Shown here: positions 1 through 11,774 of the stretch, one piece after another
Numbering within the stretch: position 1 is the first letter of the stretch
Layout of the letters: every line of letters begins with the position of its first letter
Assembly: GCF_029350975.1 (NCBI RefSeq)
Contig: NZ_JARKMR010000004.1
Coordinates: forward strand, 206,854 to 270,853
From: Maribacter zhoushanensis
Lineage (GTDB): Bacteria > Bacteroidota > Bacteroidia > Flavobacteriales > Flavobacteriaceae
DNA: 64,000 nt
Direction of reading: 5' to 3'
The notes under the pieces: generated by a model
Database searches by the model: none
Told to the model about the DNA's origin: nothing
The model's input: the letters and a program-made list of their open reading frames with translations, nothing else
Position numbers and translations under genes: made by a program

Positions 1-2
1 CC

Positions 3-1988
3 ATGCCTTTCGCATATTTTCCACTTTCTCAAGGCAGGTCTGCAGGTATATTAATGCCTTCTTTTGGTAATGATCCGGACCAAGGTTATTTTCTGCAAGA
101 TATGGGATACTATGTTCCACTGGGTGATTATGCAGACATTACACTTTCAGGTGATTTTTATACCAATGGTAGTTATGGGTTTAGAACTGCATCTATTTAT
201 ACAAAACGCTATAAATACAGAGGAAATGTTAATTTCAGGTTTGAAAATATTGTAAATAGCCAAAAAGGGTTTAGTGACTATAGTCTATCCCAAAATTATA
301 ATATTCAGTTCTCTCACTCACAAGATACCAAAGCAAGTCCTAACTCTAGGTTTTCTGCCTCTGTTAACTTGGGTAGTAGTGATTATTTTCAAAATTCATT
401 ACAACAACGTAATTTACCCAACACCCAAAATAATACTTTATCCTCCTCTATTTCCTACTCAAAGACGTTTCCAAATTATCCGTCTGTAAACATGAGTTTA
501 ACCGCTACGCATTCACAGCTAACAACAGCGGCAACAGACGACGAAGATGACGACGACAACATTAACATGACCTTACCAACATTTCAAGCAAGTGTTGAGC
601 GTATATATCCTTTCGTAAAAAAAGACGGTGTTAAAAAGGGAATCATTGACAATATTAATTTTCAATACAGTGTTAACGCCCAGAATAGATTAACAACGAA
701 CGACGACGATTTTTTTACTTCAAAAATGTTCGACAACGCAAGAGTTGGTGCAAGCCATAGCATACCGGTAGCAACAAACTTTAAAGTAGCTAAATTTTTT
801 AGTGTAAGTATGGGCGGTAGCTATGAAGATGTTTGGTCATTAGAAACCTACAACAGAAGCTACGATAATGAACTAGAAGAAGTTGTCATAGATACCGTTA
901 GTGGATTTGATCGCTACAACACCTATAATTTTAGTGCAAGTATTGGTACCACCCTATACGGTACTTTCAATTTTGGCGAGGACAAAAGAATTCAAGCTAT
1001 AAGACATACTGCGAGACCATCATTAAGCTATGGCTACGCCCCTTCTTTTGAACAGTTTTATGATGAGTATCTTGGTGAGGACGGAGTTGAAGTCCAATAC
1101 AGCCGCTTTACAGGAACTCTCAATGGCGCACCTTCTTTAGGAAAATCTAATAGTTTAAGTTTCTCTTTAGCCAATACCTTAGAAGCAAAAGTGAGGGATA
1201 AGGATTCTACCAAAACAGAACCTAAGAAAATATCACTATTGAGTAATTTCAATATTTCTACGGGATATAATTTTGAATCTGATTCTCTACGACTTAACCC
1301 GTTAAGCATTAATGGAGGAACCAATATACTTGACAACAAAATGTCAATTAACTTTTCAGCAGGTTTAGATCCGTATGCTATTGACAATAACGGAACCAGA
1401 ATAGACACTTGGAACATTGACAATGGCGGTAGTCTTTTTAGATTAACGAGAGCAAATGCCAATGTCTCATACTCCATTAGCAGTGAAATGTTCGGCAAAA
1501 AGAACAAAAAGGACAAAGACGAAGAAGAAGAACAAGACCCTTTTGATTACGTAGCTCAAAGTGGCGGTAGAGAAGATGACCTATTTGGTAGGGCAGACGA
1601 TTTTAATTCTAACCCCATCAAAAAGGATGATAAGGGTTCTGACGTTGAAAATCCCATATTCGGAACCAAAATTCCGTGGAACTTTAGGCTTGCCTATTCT
1701 GCAAACTACAGTAATTCTGCACGTCAAAATGAATTTAGCAGTCACTCTTTAATGTTTTCCGGAGACATAGAACTTGCACCACGTTGGTCTGTTGGCGGCT
1801 CTTCTGGTTATGATTTCAAAAACCAAGGATTTACATTAACACAACTACGTTTTCAACGAGATTTAAAGAGTTTTACCATGCGCTTTAATTGGACACCGTT
1901 TGGAACTTACAAAAGATGGTACTTCTTCATAGGTATAGATTCATCTATACTTAAAGACCTTAAGTGGGAAAATAGAAGCCAAAACTAA
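3..1988 (+). CDS. lptD: LPS-assembly protein LptD (Bacteroidota type), 5'-truncated by the window edge
   Basis: This is the C-terminal 661 residues of an outer-membrane beta-barrel protein. The frame is open to the first base, so the Met at base 3 is probably internal and the N-terminal part lies outside the window. Alternating polar/aromatic strands run through the whole product, broken by an acidic low-complexity loop near residues 178-185 and a Lys/Asp/Glu-rich loop near 500-515. It ends with typical barrel strands rich in W, F and R. LptD inserts lipopolysaccharide into the outer leaflet. Family assignment rests on overall resemblance to Bacteroidota LptD and on the following ridA, a neighbour often seen in flavobacteria. 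Another large outer-membrane barrel is the main alternative. Confidence 0.72.
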   Translation: MPFAYFPLSQGRSAGILMPSFGNDPDQGYFLQDMGYYVPLGDYADITLSGDFYTNGSYGFRTASIYTKRYKYRGNVNFRFENIVNSQKGFSDYSLSQNYNIQFSHSQDTKASPNSRFSASVNLGSSDYFQNSLQQRNLPNTQNNTLSSSISYSKTFPNYPSVNMSLTATHSQLTTAATDDEDDDDNINMTLPTFQASVERIYPFVKKDGVKKGIIDNINFQYSVNAQNRLTTNDDDFFTSKMFDNARVGASHSIPVATNFKVAKFFSVSMGGSYEDVWSLETYNRSYDNELEEVVIDTVSGFDRYNTYNFSASIGTTLYGTFNFGEDKRIQAIRHTARPSLSYGYAPSFEQFYDEYLGEDGVEVQYSRFTGTLNGAPSLGKSNSLSFSLANTLEAKVRDKDSTKTEPKKISLLSNFNISTGYNFESDSLRLNPLSINGGTNILDNKMSINFSAGLDPYAIDNNGTRIDTWNIDNGGSLFRLTRANANVSYSISSEMFGKKNKKDKDEEEEQDPFDYVAQSGGREDDLFGRADDFNSNPIKKDDKGSDVENPIFGTKIPWNFRLAYSANYSNSARQNEFSSHSLMFSGDIELAPRWSVGGSSGYDFKNQGFTLTQLRFQRDLKSFTMRFNWTPFGTYKRWYFFIGIDSSILKDLKWENRSQN

Positions 1989-2006
1989 CACCTAAATTCT
2001 AAAGAA

Positions 2007-2387
2007 ATGAAGAAAACAATAAACACAGAGAACGCTCCAGCACCTATAGGACCTTACAATCAAGCAACATTGAGTAATGGCACTTTATATATTTCCGGTC
2101 AAATTCCTTTAAACCCTAAAAGTGGAGAATTGGTTTCTGGAGATATAAAATTAGAAACAAAGCAGTCTATGGAAAATTTAAAGGCCATTTTAACCGAAGC
2201 TGAAATGACCTTTGACAATGTTGTTAAATCGTCTATTTTTCTTAGTGATATGAATCAGTTCACTGAAGTAAACGAAGTTTATGCATCTTATTTTAATGCA
2301 GAAACAGCACCGGCAAGAGAAACAGTAGAAGTTGCAAATTTACCTAAGTTTGTAAATGTTGAAATTTCTATGATTGCCGTAAAGTAG
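2007..2387 (+). CDS. ridA: RidA family reactive-intermediate deaminase
   Basis: The 126-residue product has the full RidA (YjgF/YER057c/UK114) length and signature. The N-terminal APAPIGPYNQA segment (about 10-20), the SGQIPLNP strand (30-37) and the C-terminal APARETVEVANLP block are all present. Arg104 matches the substrate-carboxylate-binding arginine and Glu119 the catalytic-water glutamate of the family. RidA hydrolyses 2-aminoacrylate and related enamines or imines released by PLP enzymes, protecting the cytosol. It begins 18 bases after lptD and is probably co-transcribed with it. It faces the convergent kinase gene, leaving only 4 bases between the stop codons. Confidence 0.93.
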   Translation: MKKTINTENAPAPIGPYNQATLSNGTLYISGQIPLNPKSGELVSGDIKLETKQSMENLKAILTEAEMTFDNVVKSSIFLSDMNQFTEVNEVYASYFNAETAPARETVEVANLPKFVNVEISMIAVK

Positions 2388-2391
2388 TATT

Positions 2392-3243
2392 TTACATATT
2401 AGCTTTATGAAATTCTACCAAACCTTCAATAGGCTTTTGTCTAATTACGCCAACTATTAAATCGTTTCTAAGCAATACAGTGGTTAATTCTTCTTTTAAA
2501 TAATAAGCTATACTACCCACAAAATTGATAGGCACTTTTGTAGCAAGCTCAAATTGCATTACGTAATTATTGATGAACTGCTGAAAACCTTTATCAATAA
2601 CCCCTTTAGAATAAGGGTGGTCTTTGTTCTCAATTAAAAAACGAGCAAAGGTTGCTAAATAGGTATTTGGATTAGGTTGCTTGTATAAATTCTCTTTAAT
2701 AACATCGGCATCCAAATCATGTTGCTTAGCAAATTTATGCGCTAAATCTGCAGGCATCTTATGAAAGTAATAGTCACGTATTAATTTACGGCCAAAAAAG
2801 TTTCCACTACCATCATCCATAGGTATATACCCTAATGATGTCACTTTTTGAAACAGTTGGTTACCATCATAATAACTACAATTAGAACCTGTACCTAAAA
2901 TACAAACGATACCTTGATGACCAACTTTTGTTGTAGCAAATATGGCAGCATACGTATCTTCTTTTACATCTGCTTTGGCATTTGGAAAAAAGTCTTTAAA
3001 AATTGCTTTCAAGAACAACTTCATACGATCGGTTCCACAACCTGCACCGTAAAAATAAAGATGAGTTACTTTTTCTCTATTCTTAGAAATTTCAAAATTA
3101 TTCGCTAAACGATCTTCAATAACATCTTTCGTCAATACTTCAGGACTAAGACCTAAAGTCTGTGTTAAAAAAAGTTGTTCGCCACTTTCATCTAATGCAA
3201 TCCAATCTGACTTGGTTGCACCACTATCTACTATTAAAATCAT
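2392..3243 (-). CDS. BadF/BadG-type ATPase, probable N-acetylglucosamine (or MurNAc) kinase
   Basis: The 283-residue protein has the ASKHA-fold phosphate-binding loop at its N terminus (VDSGATKSDW, residues 5-14), a second loop ILGTGSN (115-121) and the DDGSG motif (143-147) of the eukaryotic NAGK/BadF family. Members phosphorylate free GlcNAc, and some bacterial ones (MurK) also MurNAc, at O-6. In this genome it could supply GlcNAc-6-P from the GlcNAc released by the NagZ encoded at 41.9 kb; that link is inference. It follows pfkA-gapA on the same strand, but a strong hairpin terminator lies between, so its own promoter is expected; no TAnnTTTG box was found upstream of it. Confidence 0.82.
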   Translation of the reverse strand: MILIVDSGATKSDWIALDESGEQLFLTQTLGLSPEVLTKDVIEDRLANNFEISKNREKVTHLYFYGAGCGTDRMKLFLKAIFKDFFPNAKADVKEDTYAAIFATTKVGHQGIVCILGTGSNCSYYDGNQLFQKVTSLGYIPMDDGSGNFFGRKLIRDYYFHKMPADLAHKFAKQHDLDADVIKENLYKQPNPNTYLATFARFLIENKDHPYSKGVIDKGFQQFINNYVMQFELATKVPINFVGSIAYYLKEELTTVLLRNDLIVGVIRQKPIEGLVEFHKANM

Positions 3244-3258
3244 ATACCGAATGTCTTT

Positions 3259-3303
3259 AAAAAATAATCCTGAAAATAAGGAAAAACCGCCTCATTTTCA
3301 GGA
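3259..3303 (-). terminator. Rho-independent terminator of pfkA-gapA
   Basis: A perfect 10-bp inverted repeat (TCCTGAAAAT at 3268-3277 and ATTTTCAGGA at 3294-3303) encloses a 16-base loop. Read on the minus strand it is followed directly by TTATTTTTT. It lies between the gapA stop and the kinase start. Confidence 0.75.
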
Positions 3304-3330
3304 TATATCTTTGTTATACTAAAATGAAGG

Positions 3331-5342
<2,012 letters not shown>

Positions 5343-5504
5343 TGAAAAATTTAAGCCAACGAAATTAAGAAATCTTGTTTAAAAACGGAATAAAACGGAG
5401 TCGCATTTTAAGAAAAAATCAACGAAAAGGATTTCGCTGTAACAGATTAATAGTCAAATTCTTAAAATTTGTTATTTATTCACAAAGAGAGAAGTGTTTA
5501 TCTG

Positions 5505-8500
5505 TTAATTTAATGATTTAGGCTTATCGTAAAAACGAATTAAACTATCATTACCCATGACCGAAGATGGGTTTTGAATTTCTTTTACAGGCGCTTCTTC
5601 AACCTCAGGTTTAGTAGCCAAAATCTTTTGAAAGAGTTCCTTAAAATTATTGAAATCTACCTCATAAGAAATTCCCGCACCTTGAGTGGAACCTTGTTGA
5701 TCTGACAAATACGCCTGTATCTCACTTTGCCTACTAAAGAAATTCGCACTTAAGGTACCTTCTTCATTTAACAAAACCTGTATTTCAAAATCACCGGCCA
5801 CTAAAGTTTCACTAGATGCACCAACCGGCACGCCTACTTTACCGTTGAACAGTATCCTATCCGATATTTGGGTGGATACCGTTACCCCTATTCTATCATC
5901 TGTTTCTATATCTGCCGATCGATCCAATATACCTTGCTCATAAGATAGACCAAGATTAAACTTATCGTTACCGCCACTTAAGATAGAATTTAATATACTA
6001 GATGCACTTTGCACCAAATTACCTGTAATTGCCTGTTGGTTAATACCGCTCTGAGAATTTACGAAAGTACCTTGAGCCAATAGGAATATAGCATTTTTCT
6101 CTTCTACGGTTGGATCCTGCAAACGATATTCTAATTCCGATTTAACAATAGAGTTCGTACCCGGAAAATCAATACCAAAATCGATATCAGGTTTTTGAAG
6201 TTGTCCCGTTAAACTGATTATTACGTCTGTAGGGATTCTTCTCGTAAATCCTGCATCATCAAGTAAAGGTGCAGGGTTCGCATTTAAGGAATATACCGCC
6301 TCCATATCTAAAATTGCCTCTAACGGCTTTTGATCCCAATTTATAGTACCACCGGGTTCCACCTTAAATTTCTTATCAATGATGCCACCAAACTTATAAT
6401 TGAATTCACCTGTAACCACAACATAATCACCGTACATTTCAAATTTGCCATTAGTGTTGATCTGTATTAATATAATACCCACCCCTGTACCTTTCAGAGA
6501 GCTACCTGTTTTAGTATCGGTCACAATTTCAACTTCGGCATCAGGAGTAACGTCAAGGTTAAATTCCAGTTCCAGACCTTGGTAATCTTTTAACTGAAGT
6601 TTGCTTTCAATACGTTGCTTATCCTTCTTTTCTAAAAAATTAATAAACGAGTAATCACCAACACTGGCAACATCACTCAAAGGTATTTTCAGAGAAGTTC
6701 CTTTAGCCGTAGACCCATCTACAGTTATATTCAAAGCAGTAGTAGGTCCATAAATACGACCTGTTCCATTTAAATACCCGTCGCCATAATACAAATCACC
6801 TTCCTTAAATTCGGTATTCAGAATTAAGAATCTATCATTCTTGGTATCTACATTTAGATCCAAAACCCAATCCTTGAAAAAACTATGGGTTATAGTACCG
6901 TCAAGATTTGCGCGTGTACTCTTTGCCACATCTTCCAATGCTATATTTTCAAAGTCGAAAGTCTGATTTTTAAGTATTACTCTTGAGCGTGGAGCAAAAC
7001 CATAATCAACATTTAAATAGGGTACAGCAATGCCCGCATTATCCAGAGTCAGCAATCCGTTAAAATCAGGATTGTCAACATTGCCTTCTATCTGAACCCT
7101 ACCATCAATATCTCCACGTATATTATCTATAACCCCTTCACCCAATGGGCTAAACGGGTCTAAACTAAAATTACTAAAATTGGCTATCAGGTTAGCTTTA
7201 GGTATTTCTCCTTTATTTTCAATACTACCTACTACACTGAATTTTTCTACATTATTGTCTGACAATTGTGAATTTACTTGAAACTCAGATAAATCTTTAT
7301 TCCCAATAATATTAATTGCCAAATCTCCTAAAGGAATACTGTTAATACCGAAATCAACAATATTCAAATTTGATGATGGCAAATAGATACCATCTTTTTG
7401 AAGGACGTTCAAAGTACCGTTAACCTCTCCCTGTAATTTAAGACTATCTATTACAGGTGTTATTTTATCCAAGGATACAATTTTAAACTGAAGCTGCAGA
7501 TCCTTATAGGTTGAATCTGCCAATTGCCCCTTTAATCTAATTTGCTCTTTCTCTTCGTTGTTCATTACAATTTCTTGAATTGTAATACTATCTAAAGACC
7601 TATTTAATATAACCTTGTTCTTTGTATCACCATCTTTATTCAACACCCATTTGTTGCCTTTGAAATTTACATCTGATGTTTTAAGACCTATTACAGATTT
7701 GTTATCCTTATTAAATGTGTGATAGAAGTTAAGATTATAAGAATCGTTAAACTCACTACCACCCTTGAATTCAGACCTAAAGAATAACGTATCTTTTAAT
7801 GTGGTATTAATTAGGTTAAAATCTTTAAAATTATAATAAGGTGTATCTAACTCACTTACGGAAACATATGTATTGAACAGCGGGTTCTTATTATCAATTC
7901 TAACCTCTATACTATCGGCAGCTGTACCGAAAGCCTCTATACTTGGAGAAGCAAAATTGAGCTTAAAATCACCATCATCAGCCACAATATTACCTTTTAT
8001 AAAAGTATTTGGATCAAAACGAACCTCAGGAAAAAACACATCTACAATCTTATTATATATTTTAAAATTGAAGGAAAGGTTCTGACCATCAGAAATCTCA
8101 AAGGGTCTGTAATTAGTGTAAATACTACCCAAAGAGTTTTGCACGAGTTTACCCAACTCTTTAACCTTAAAATTACCTTTCATAAAACCGGTAATGATAT
8201 CAGGTGAGTTGATATTTATAGTTCGTTCGCGATCTTCGCCAAAGCTAGAAGTCACCGCAAAATCTTCAAAATAATAGGTGTCATTTACGTTTTGATAGCT
8301 TGTTTGTGTAAAATTTATATCTCCCGTAATATTATCTAGCGTAGTACCTGTGATATCCATACTTACATTACCCTTGAACACAGAAACGCTGTCATTGATG
8401 ATATTCAACTTCTTTAAATCAGCATAATCTACAGAGGCAATAAAGTTGAAATTATTTCTAGCTTCCGCAACATTGGCAAGACCTTTAAAATCAAATTTGA

Positions 8501-9953
8501 AATTCTCGTCATTACTGATCAAAGACCCATCAAACAACTGATCTTTAATAATACCCGAAACACGTAAATCTTGGTAATTATACTTATTAAATTCTATAGA
8601 ATATATTTGCCCTATAACCTCAGTATTTAGCTTCTCTTTTACAAAGCCCTTACCTTCCACATTAAAATCTAAAGTTGTCTTACCAAGGTTTTTATTCTCT
8701 GCAAAATCACCCAAATCAAAATCTATCAAAGAAATAAATCCTTTATAAGTTGCATTGTCAATATTATTGAAATCACTTAAAACGATATCAGCATAACTAC
8801 TACCAACGGCAGTATTTAAGTTTACTTTTGCAGCTATAGAAGAATTGGTAATAAACGCATTACCACGTATTGTAAATTGTCCAAGTTTACTAAAAGATGA
8901 TGGCAACGATTTACCGATTAAATTAGGCAACAAAGCATTTAATTGATAATAACTACTTGTTACGTTTTTCATTTCAGCATTTAAGCTAAAAGGCTTTTGC
9001 TTATTAAATAAGTTTTTAAAATTAAAATCGCCACGTATACCGGTATCATCAGAAAACAGAAAAAGATCATCAGTATTAAGATCATTTAAAACCCCGTTTA
9101 CATTGGCATTGAACGTTACTCCTTTTCCTTTACCAAATTCATTGTACAACAAATTGACTTCATCAAAAGCCACCTTAGACTCTTTAAACTCTGCTACAAC
9201 ATTAACCTTGTTCAAAAAATCTGCAAAATCTTTACGATCATAGTTAAACACCAAGTTACCGTCTAAAGCAGAAAGCGGAGTATTTATTTTCAAAGAATCA
9301 AAACGCATTTGTTGTTTTGTATACTTGAAATTTGTCGCTAATCTATCTACTTTTAATCCTCTTTTACTGAAGAAAGACATTTCTTGAATATCTGCAGAAA
9401 CCTCAGGACCTAGAATTAAAAAATCTCCTGCATTAATATTAAGACTATCAAAATTTAAGACAGTCGCATTATTTAAATTTTCATCAATATATTTAAACCT
9501 GCTATTTTCAATGTCAACCTTGGATGATGAAAGTCTAAATGGTGGTGTACCAGGAGCTCTAGGATTGCCACTATCAAGTTTATCTACAAAAACCTCAAGG
9601 TTAGTATTGGTTTCACCGAAATACCTTTTAAGCTTAAAGTTTAATTTATCAACTTCAATATCTCCAAATTCTAAATTTCCCTGTACCAAATTATTAATAC
9701 TTAAAACAGAAGTTTTAAGCTCATTTACATAGAATAAAGTGTCTTGTTTGTAATCTTCTATAAAAACACCCTCTAAACCTGTATTCCATGAAATTAAAGA
9801 AACTTTTAATCGCTCAATATTGATATGCGTACCATATTGATCGTTAATTTTTTTCGTAGCAAACTGCGCCAGCAAGGTCTGTACCACTGGCAATGAAAAA
9901 ATGATGGTACCTAAAACACATATCAGCACAAGCACCAATAATGTTCTCACCAA
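5505..9953 (-). CDS. TamB/DUF490-domain translocation and assembly module protein
   Basis: A 1482-residue protein with one N-terminal membrane anchor (residues 2-24), then a very long run of beta-strand repeats typical of AsmA/TamB bridge proteins. It ends in the TamB C-terminal region, which contains the LTGQLQKPDIDFGIDFPG segment and the glycine-rich, barrel-like last 200 residues. In proteobacteria TamB pairs with TamA for outer-membrane protein assembly and with relatives for phospholipid transport across the periplasm. Bacteroidota homologues of this length are commonly divergent from tsaD, exactly as here. No tamA-like gene is in the window. The exact cargo in this phylum is not known from sequence. 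Confidence 0.87.
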   Translation of the reverse strand: MVRTLLVLVLICVLGTIIFSLPVVQTLLAQFATKKINDQYGTHINIERLKVSLISWNTGLEGVFIEDYKQDTLFYVNELKTSVLSINNLVQGNLEFGDIEVDKLNFKLKRYFGETNTNLEVFVDKLDSGNPRAPGTPPFRLSSSKVDIENSRFKYIDENLNNATVLNFDSLNINAGDFLILGPEVSADIQEMSFFSKRGLKVDRLATNFKYTKQQMRFDSLKINTPLSALDGNLVFNYDRKDFADFLNKVNVVAEFKESKVAFDEVNLLYNEFGKGKGVTFNANVNGVLNDLNTDDLFLFSDDTGIRGDFNFKNLFNKQKPFSLNAEMKNVTSSYYQLNALLPNLIGKSLPSSFSKLGQFTIRGNAFITNSSIAAKVNLNTAVGSSYADIVLSDFNNIDNATYKGFISLIDFDLGDFAENKNLGKTTLDFNVEGKGFVKEKLNTEVIGQIYSIEFNKYNYQDLRVSGIIKDQLFDGSLISNDENFKFDFKGLANVAEARNNFNFIASVDYADLKKLNIINDSVSVFKGNVSMDITGTTLDNITGDINFTQTSYQNVNDTYYFEDFAVTSSFGEDRERTININSPDIITGFMKGNFKVKELGKLVQNSLGSIYTNYRPFEISDGQNLSFNFKIYNKIVDVFFPEVRFDPNTFIKGNIVADDGDFKLNFASPSIEAFGTAADSIEVRIDNKNPLFNTYVSVSELDTPYYNFKDFNLINTTLKDTLFFRSEFKGGSEFNDSYNLNFYHTFNKDNKSVIGLKTSDVNFKGNKWVLNKDGDTKNKVILNRSLDSITIQEIVMNNEEKEQIRLKGQLADSTYKDLQLQFKIVSLDKITPVIDSLKLQGEVNGTLNVLQKDGIYLPSSNLNIVDFGINSIPLGDLAINIIGNKDLSEFQVNSQLSDNNVEKFSVVGSIENKGEIPKANLIANFSNFSLDPFSPLGEGVIDNIRGDIDGRVQIEGNVDNPDFNGLLTLDNAGIAVPYLNVDYGFAPRSRVILKNQTFDFENIALEDVAKSTRANLDGTITHSFFKDWVLDLNVDTKNDRFLILNTEFKEGDLYYGDGYLNGTGRIYGPTTALNITVDGSTAKGTSLKIPLSDVASVGDYSFINFLEKKDKQRIESKLQLKDYQGLELEFNLDVTPDAEVEIVTDTKTGSSLKGTGVGIILIQINTNGKFEMYGDYVVVTGEFNYKFGGIIDKKFKVEPGGTINWDQKPLEAILDMEAVYSLNANPAPLLDDAGFTRRIPTDVIISLTGQLQKPDIDFGIDFPGTNSIVKSELEYRLQDPTVEEKNAIFLLAQGTFVNSQSGINQQAITGNLVQSASSILNSILSGGNDKFNLGLSYEQGILDRSADIETDDRIGVTVSTQISDRILFNGKVGVPVGASSETLVAGDFEIQVLLNEEGTLSANFFSRQSEIQAYLSDQQGSTQGAGISYEVDFNNFKELFQKILATKPEVEEAPVKEIQNPSSVMGNDSLIRFYDKPKSLN

Positions 9954-9968
9954 TATTTTTCTCAGTTT

Positions 9969-9996
9969 TTTGATAGGTCTTTATGTTTTACCTTTG
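9969..9996 (+). promoter_or_regulatory. Flavobacterial-type promoter of tsaD
   Basis: A TTTG (9969-9972) is followed after 16 bases by a perfect -7 element TACCTTTG (9989-9996). Transcription would start near 10000-10003. That is downstream of the first in-frame ATG (9983), so this promoter supports the start at 10019. Confidence 0.6.
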
Positions 9997-10018
9997 TTGC
10001 TCAAATTTTATTCCAAAT

Positions 10019-11047
10019 ATGTCTGAACACGATACAATTTATATACTTGCTATAGAATCTTCTTGTGACGACACTTCTGCGGCAGTTTTAATGAACGATA
10101 AAGTGCTCAGTAATGTTGTGGCTACCCAGGCTATTCACGAAGAATACGGAGGGGTTGTACCAGAACTTGCTTCAAGAGCGCATCAACAAAATATAGTCCC
10201 TGTCGTTCATCAAGCCATAGCCAAAGCAAATATCGATAAAAAACAATTATCAGCCATAGCATTTACACGCGGACCTGGACTAATGGGCTCATTACTTGTA
10301 GGCACTTCATTTGCAAAATCTTTATCATTAGGTTTACAAATACCACTCATTGAGGTTAACCACATGAAAGCCCATATTTTAGCTCATTTTATAGATGACG
10401 AAACTATGAAGGCACCGTCATTTCCTTTTTTGGCACTCACCATAAGTGGAGGTCACACACAGATTGTTCAAGTCAACGATTTCTTTGACATGAAAATTAT
10501 TGGACAAACTTTAGATGATGCGGTTGGTGAAGCATTTGACAAAAGTGCTAAAATTTTAGGTCTACCCTACCCTGGCGGACCTTTGATAGACAAATATGCC
10601 GCAACAGGCAACCCTAATAAATTTGAATTTACCATACCCAATGTTAAAGATTTAGATTTTAGTTTCAGCGGGTTGAAAACTAATATTTTATATTTTATAC
10701 AAAGACAAACGAAAGAAAATCCAAATTTCATAAAGGACAATCTTGAGGATATCTGTGCCTCTATTCAGTATACGATCATCACTATATTGATGAGAAAATT
10801 AAAAAAAGCCGTAAAGCAAACAGGCATAAAAGAAATTGCCATTGGCGGCGGAGTATCGGCAAATTCCGGAATTAGAAATGCGCTAACTGAAACACAGTCA
10901 AGGTACGGATGGAAAACTTATACCCCTAAATTTGAGTATTGCACTGATAATGCTGCCATGATAGGCATTGTAGGCTATCAAAAATATAAAAACGAGAAAT
11001 TTTCTCAACAAGATGTAACTGCTAAAGCCAGGTATGTTATATCCTAG
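10019..11047 (+). CDS. tsaD: tRNA N6-adenosine threonylcarbamoyltransferase TsaD
   Basis: TsaD is the catalytic subunit that transfers threonylcarbamoyl from TC-AMP to A37 of ANN-decoding tRNAs. Translation is taken from MSEHDTIYILAIESSCDD, giving 342 residues, the usual length. The upstream ATG at 9983 would add 12 unconserved residues and lies inside the predicted promoter. The N-terminal IESSCDDTSAA phosphate loop, the metal-binding NHMKAHILAH and the GGGVSAN loop near the C terminus are all present. The gene leads a plus-strand run with rsmE, 17 bases downstream, and is divergent from the tamB-like gene. Confidence 0.95.
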   Translation: MSEHDTIYILAIESSCDDTSAAVLMNDKVLSNVVATQAIHEEYGGVVPELASRAHQQNIVPVVHQAIAKANIDKKQLSAIAFTRGPGLMGSLLVGTSFAKSLSLGLQIPLIEVNHMKAHILAHFIDDETMKAPSFPFLALTISGGHTQIVQVNDFFDMKIIGQTLDDAVGEAFDKSAKILGLPYPGGPLIDKYAATGNPNKFEFTIPNVKDLDFSFSGLKTNILYFIQRQTKENPNFIKDNLEDICASIQYTIITILMRKLKKAVKQTGIKEIAIGGGVSANSGIRNALTETQSRYGWKTYTPKFEYCTDNAAMIGIVGYQKYKNEKFSQQDVTAKARYVIS

Positions 11048-11064
11048 TTTTTAAAACAACCCAC

Positions 11065-11772
11065 ATGCAATTATTTTACAATTCAGATATTAAACCCACA
11101 GATGCTACTTTCATTTTTGATAGTAACGAAAGTAAGCACATCATCAAAGTTTTGAGAAAAAAAAATGGTGATCAGTTGTGGATTACAAATGGAAATGGCT
11201 ACTTATTTGAAGCAAAAATAATTGGCGATAATTTAAAAAAATGTGAGGTTGAACTTGTATCCTCAAAGAAAACTCATCCAAAATCGCATTGGTTACACAT
11301 AGCAGTTGCACCAACAAAAATGAATGATCGTTTTGAATGGTTTTTAGAAAAAGCTACCGAAATAGGCATTGATGAAATAACACCCATTATTTGTGTAAGA
11401 TCAGAACGCAAAGTATTAAAACTAGAGCGTATGCAGCGTGTGCTAGAATCAGCTATGAAGCAATCTTTACAAACATATTTACCTAAACTAAACGAACCCA
11501 TTAGTTTCTCTGAATTTTTAGAAAAACCAGCAGCTGAACTACAATTCATTGCGCATTGCGAAGACACAGAGCGGCATGAACTTAAAAGAAGGGTTGCAGC
11601 AGATAAAGATGTTACCATTTTAATAGGTCCTGAAGGTGATTTTTCTCCCGAAGAAATAAAGAATGCAATGCAAAAAGGCTATGCACCTGTTGCCATGGGC
11701 AAAACAAGATTAAGAACAGAAACAGCTGCAATTGTAGCCTGTACCATTATAGCGACAATAAATAATGGCTAA
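11065..11772 (+). CDS. rsmE: 16S rRNA (uracil(1498)-N(3))-methyltransferase
   Basis: The 235-residue protein has an N-terminal PUA-like domain (SKHIIKVLRKKNGDQLWITNG region, about 27-48) and a C-terminal SPOUT trefoil-knot domain. The knot signatures are IGPEGDFSPEE and the MGKTRLRTETA block near the C terminus. RsmE uses S-adenosylmethionine to methylate U1498 in the decoding region of 16S rRNA. It follows tsaD by 17 bases and probably shares its transcript. It converges on the DUF1223 gene with only 2 bases between stop codons. Confidence 0.94.
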   Translation: MQLFYNSDIKPTDATFIFDSNESKHIIKVLRKKNGDQLWITNGNGYLFEAKIIGDNLKKCEVELVSSKKTHPKSHWLHIAVAPTKMNDRFEWFLEKATEIGIDEITPIICVRSERKVLKLERMQRVLESAMKQSLQTYLPKLNEPISFSEFLEKPAAELQFIAHCEDTERHELKRRVAADKDVTILIGPEGDFSPEEIKNAMQKGYAPVAMGKTRLRTETAAIVACTIIATINNG

Positions 11773-11774
11773 TT

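Noticed and set aside
1058-1516. A 152-codon open frame on the minus strand inside lptD
   Set aside because: It lies wholly opposite a real coding region, has no recognisable domain and no start signal; a shadow frame.
3306-3313. TATCTTTG, a perfect -7 match on the plus strand after gapA
   Set aside because: No plus-strand gene follows; a chance match.
9983-10018. Upstream ATG extension of TsaD by 12 residues
   Set aside because: The added residues are not conserved and the codon lies inside the predicted promoter, before the expected transcription start.
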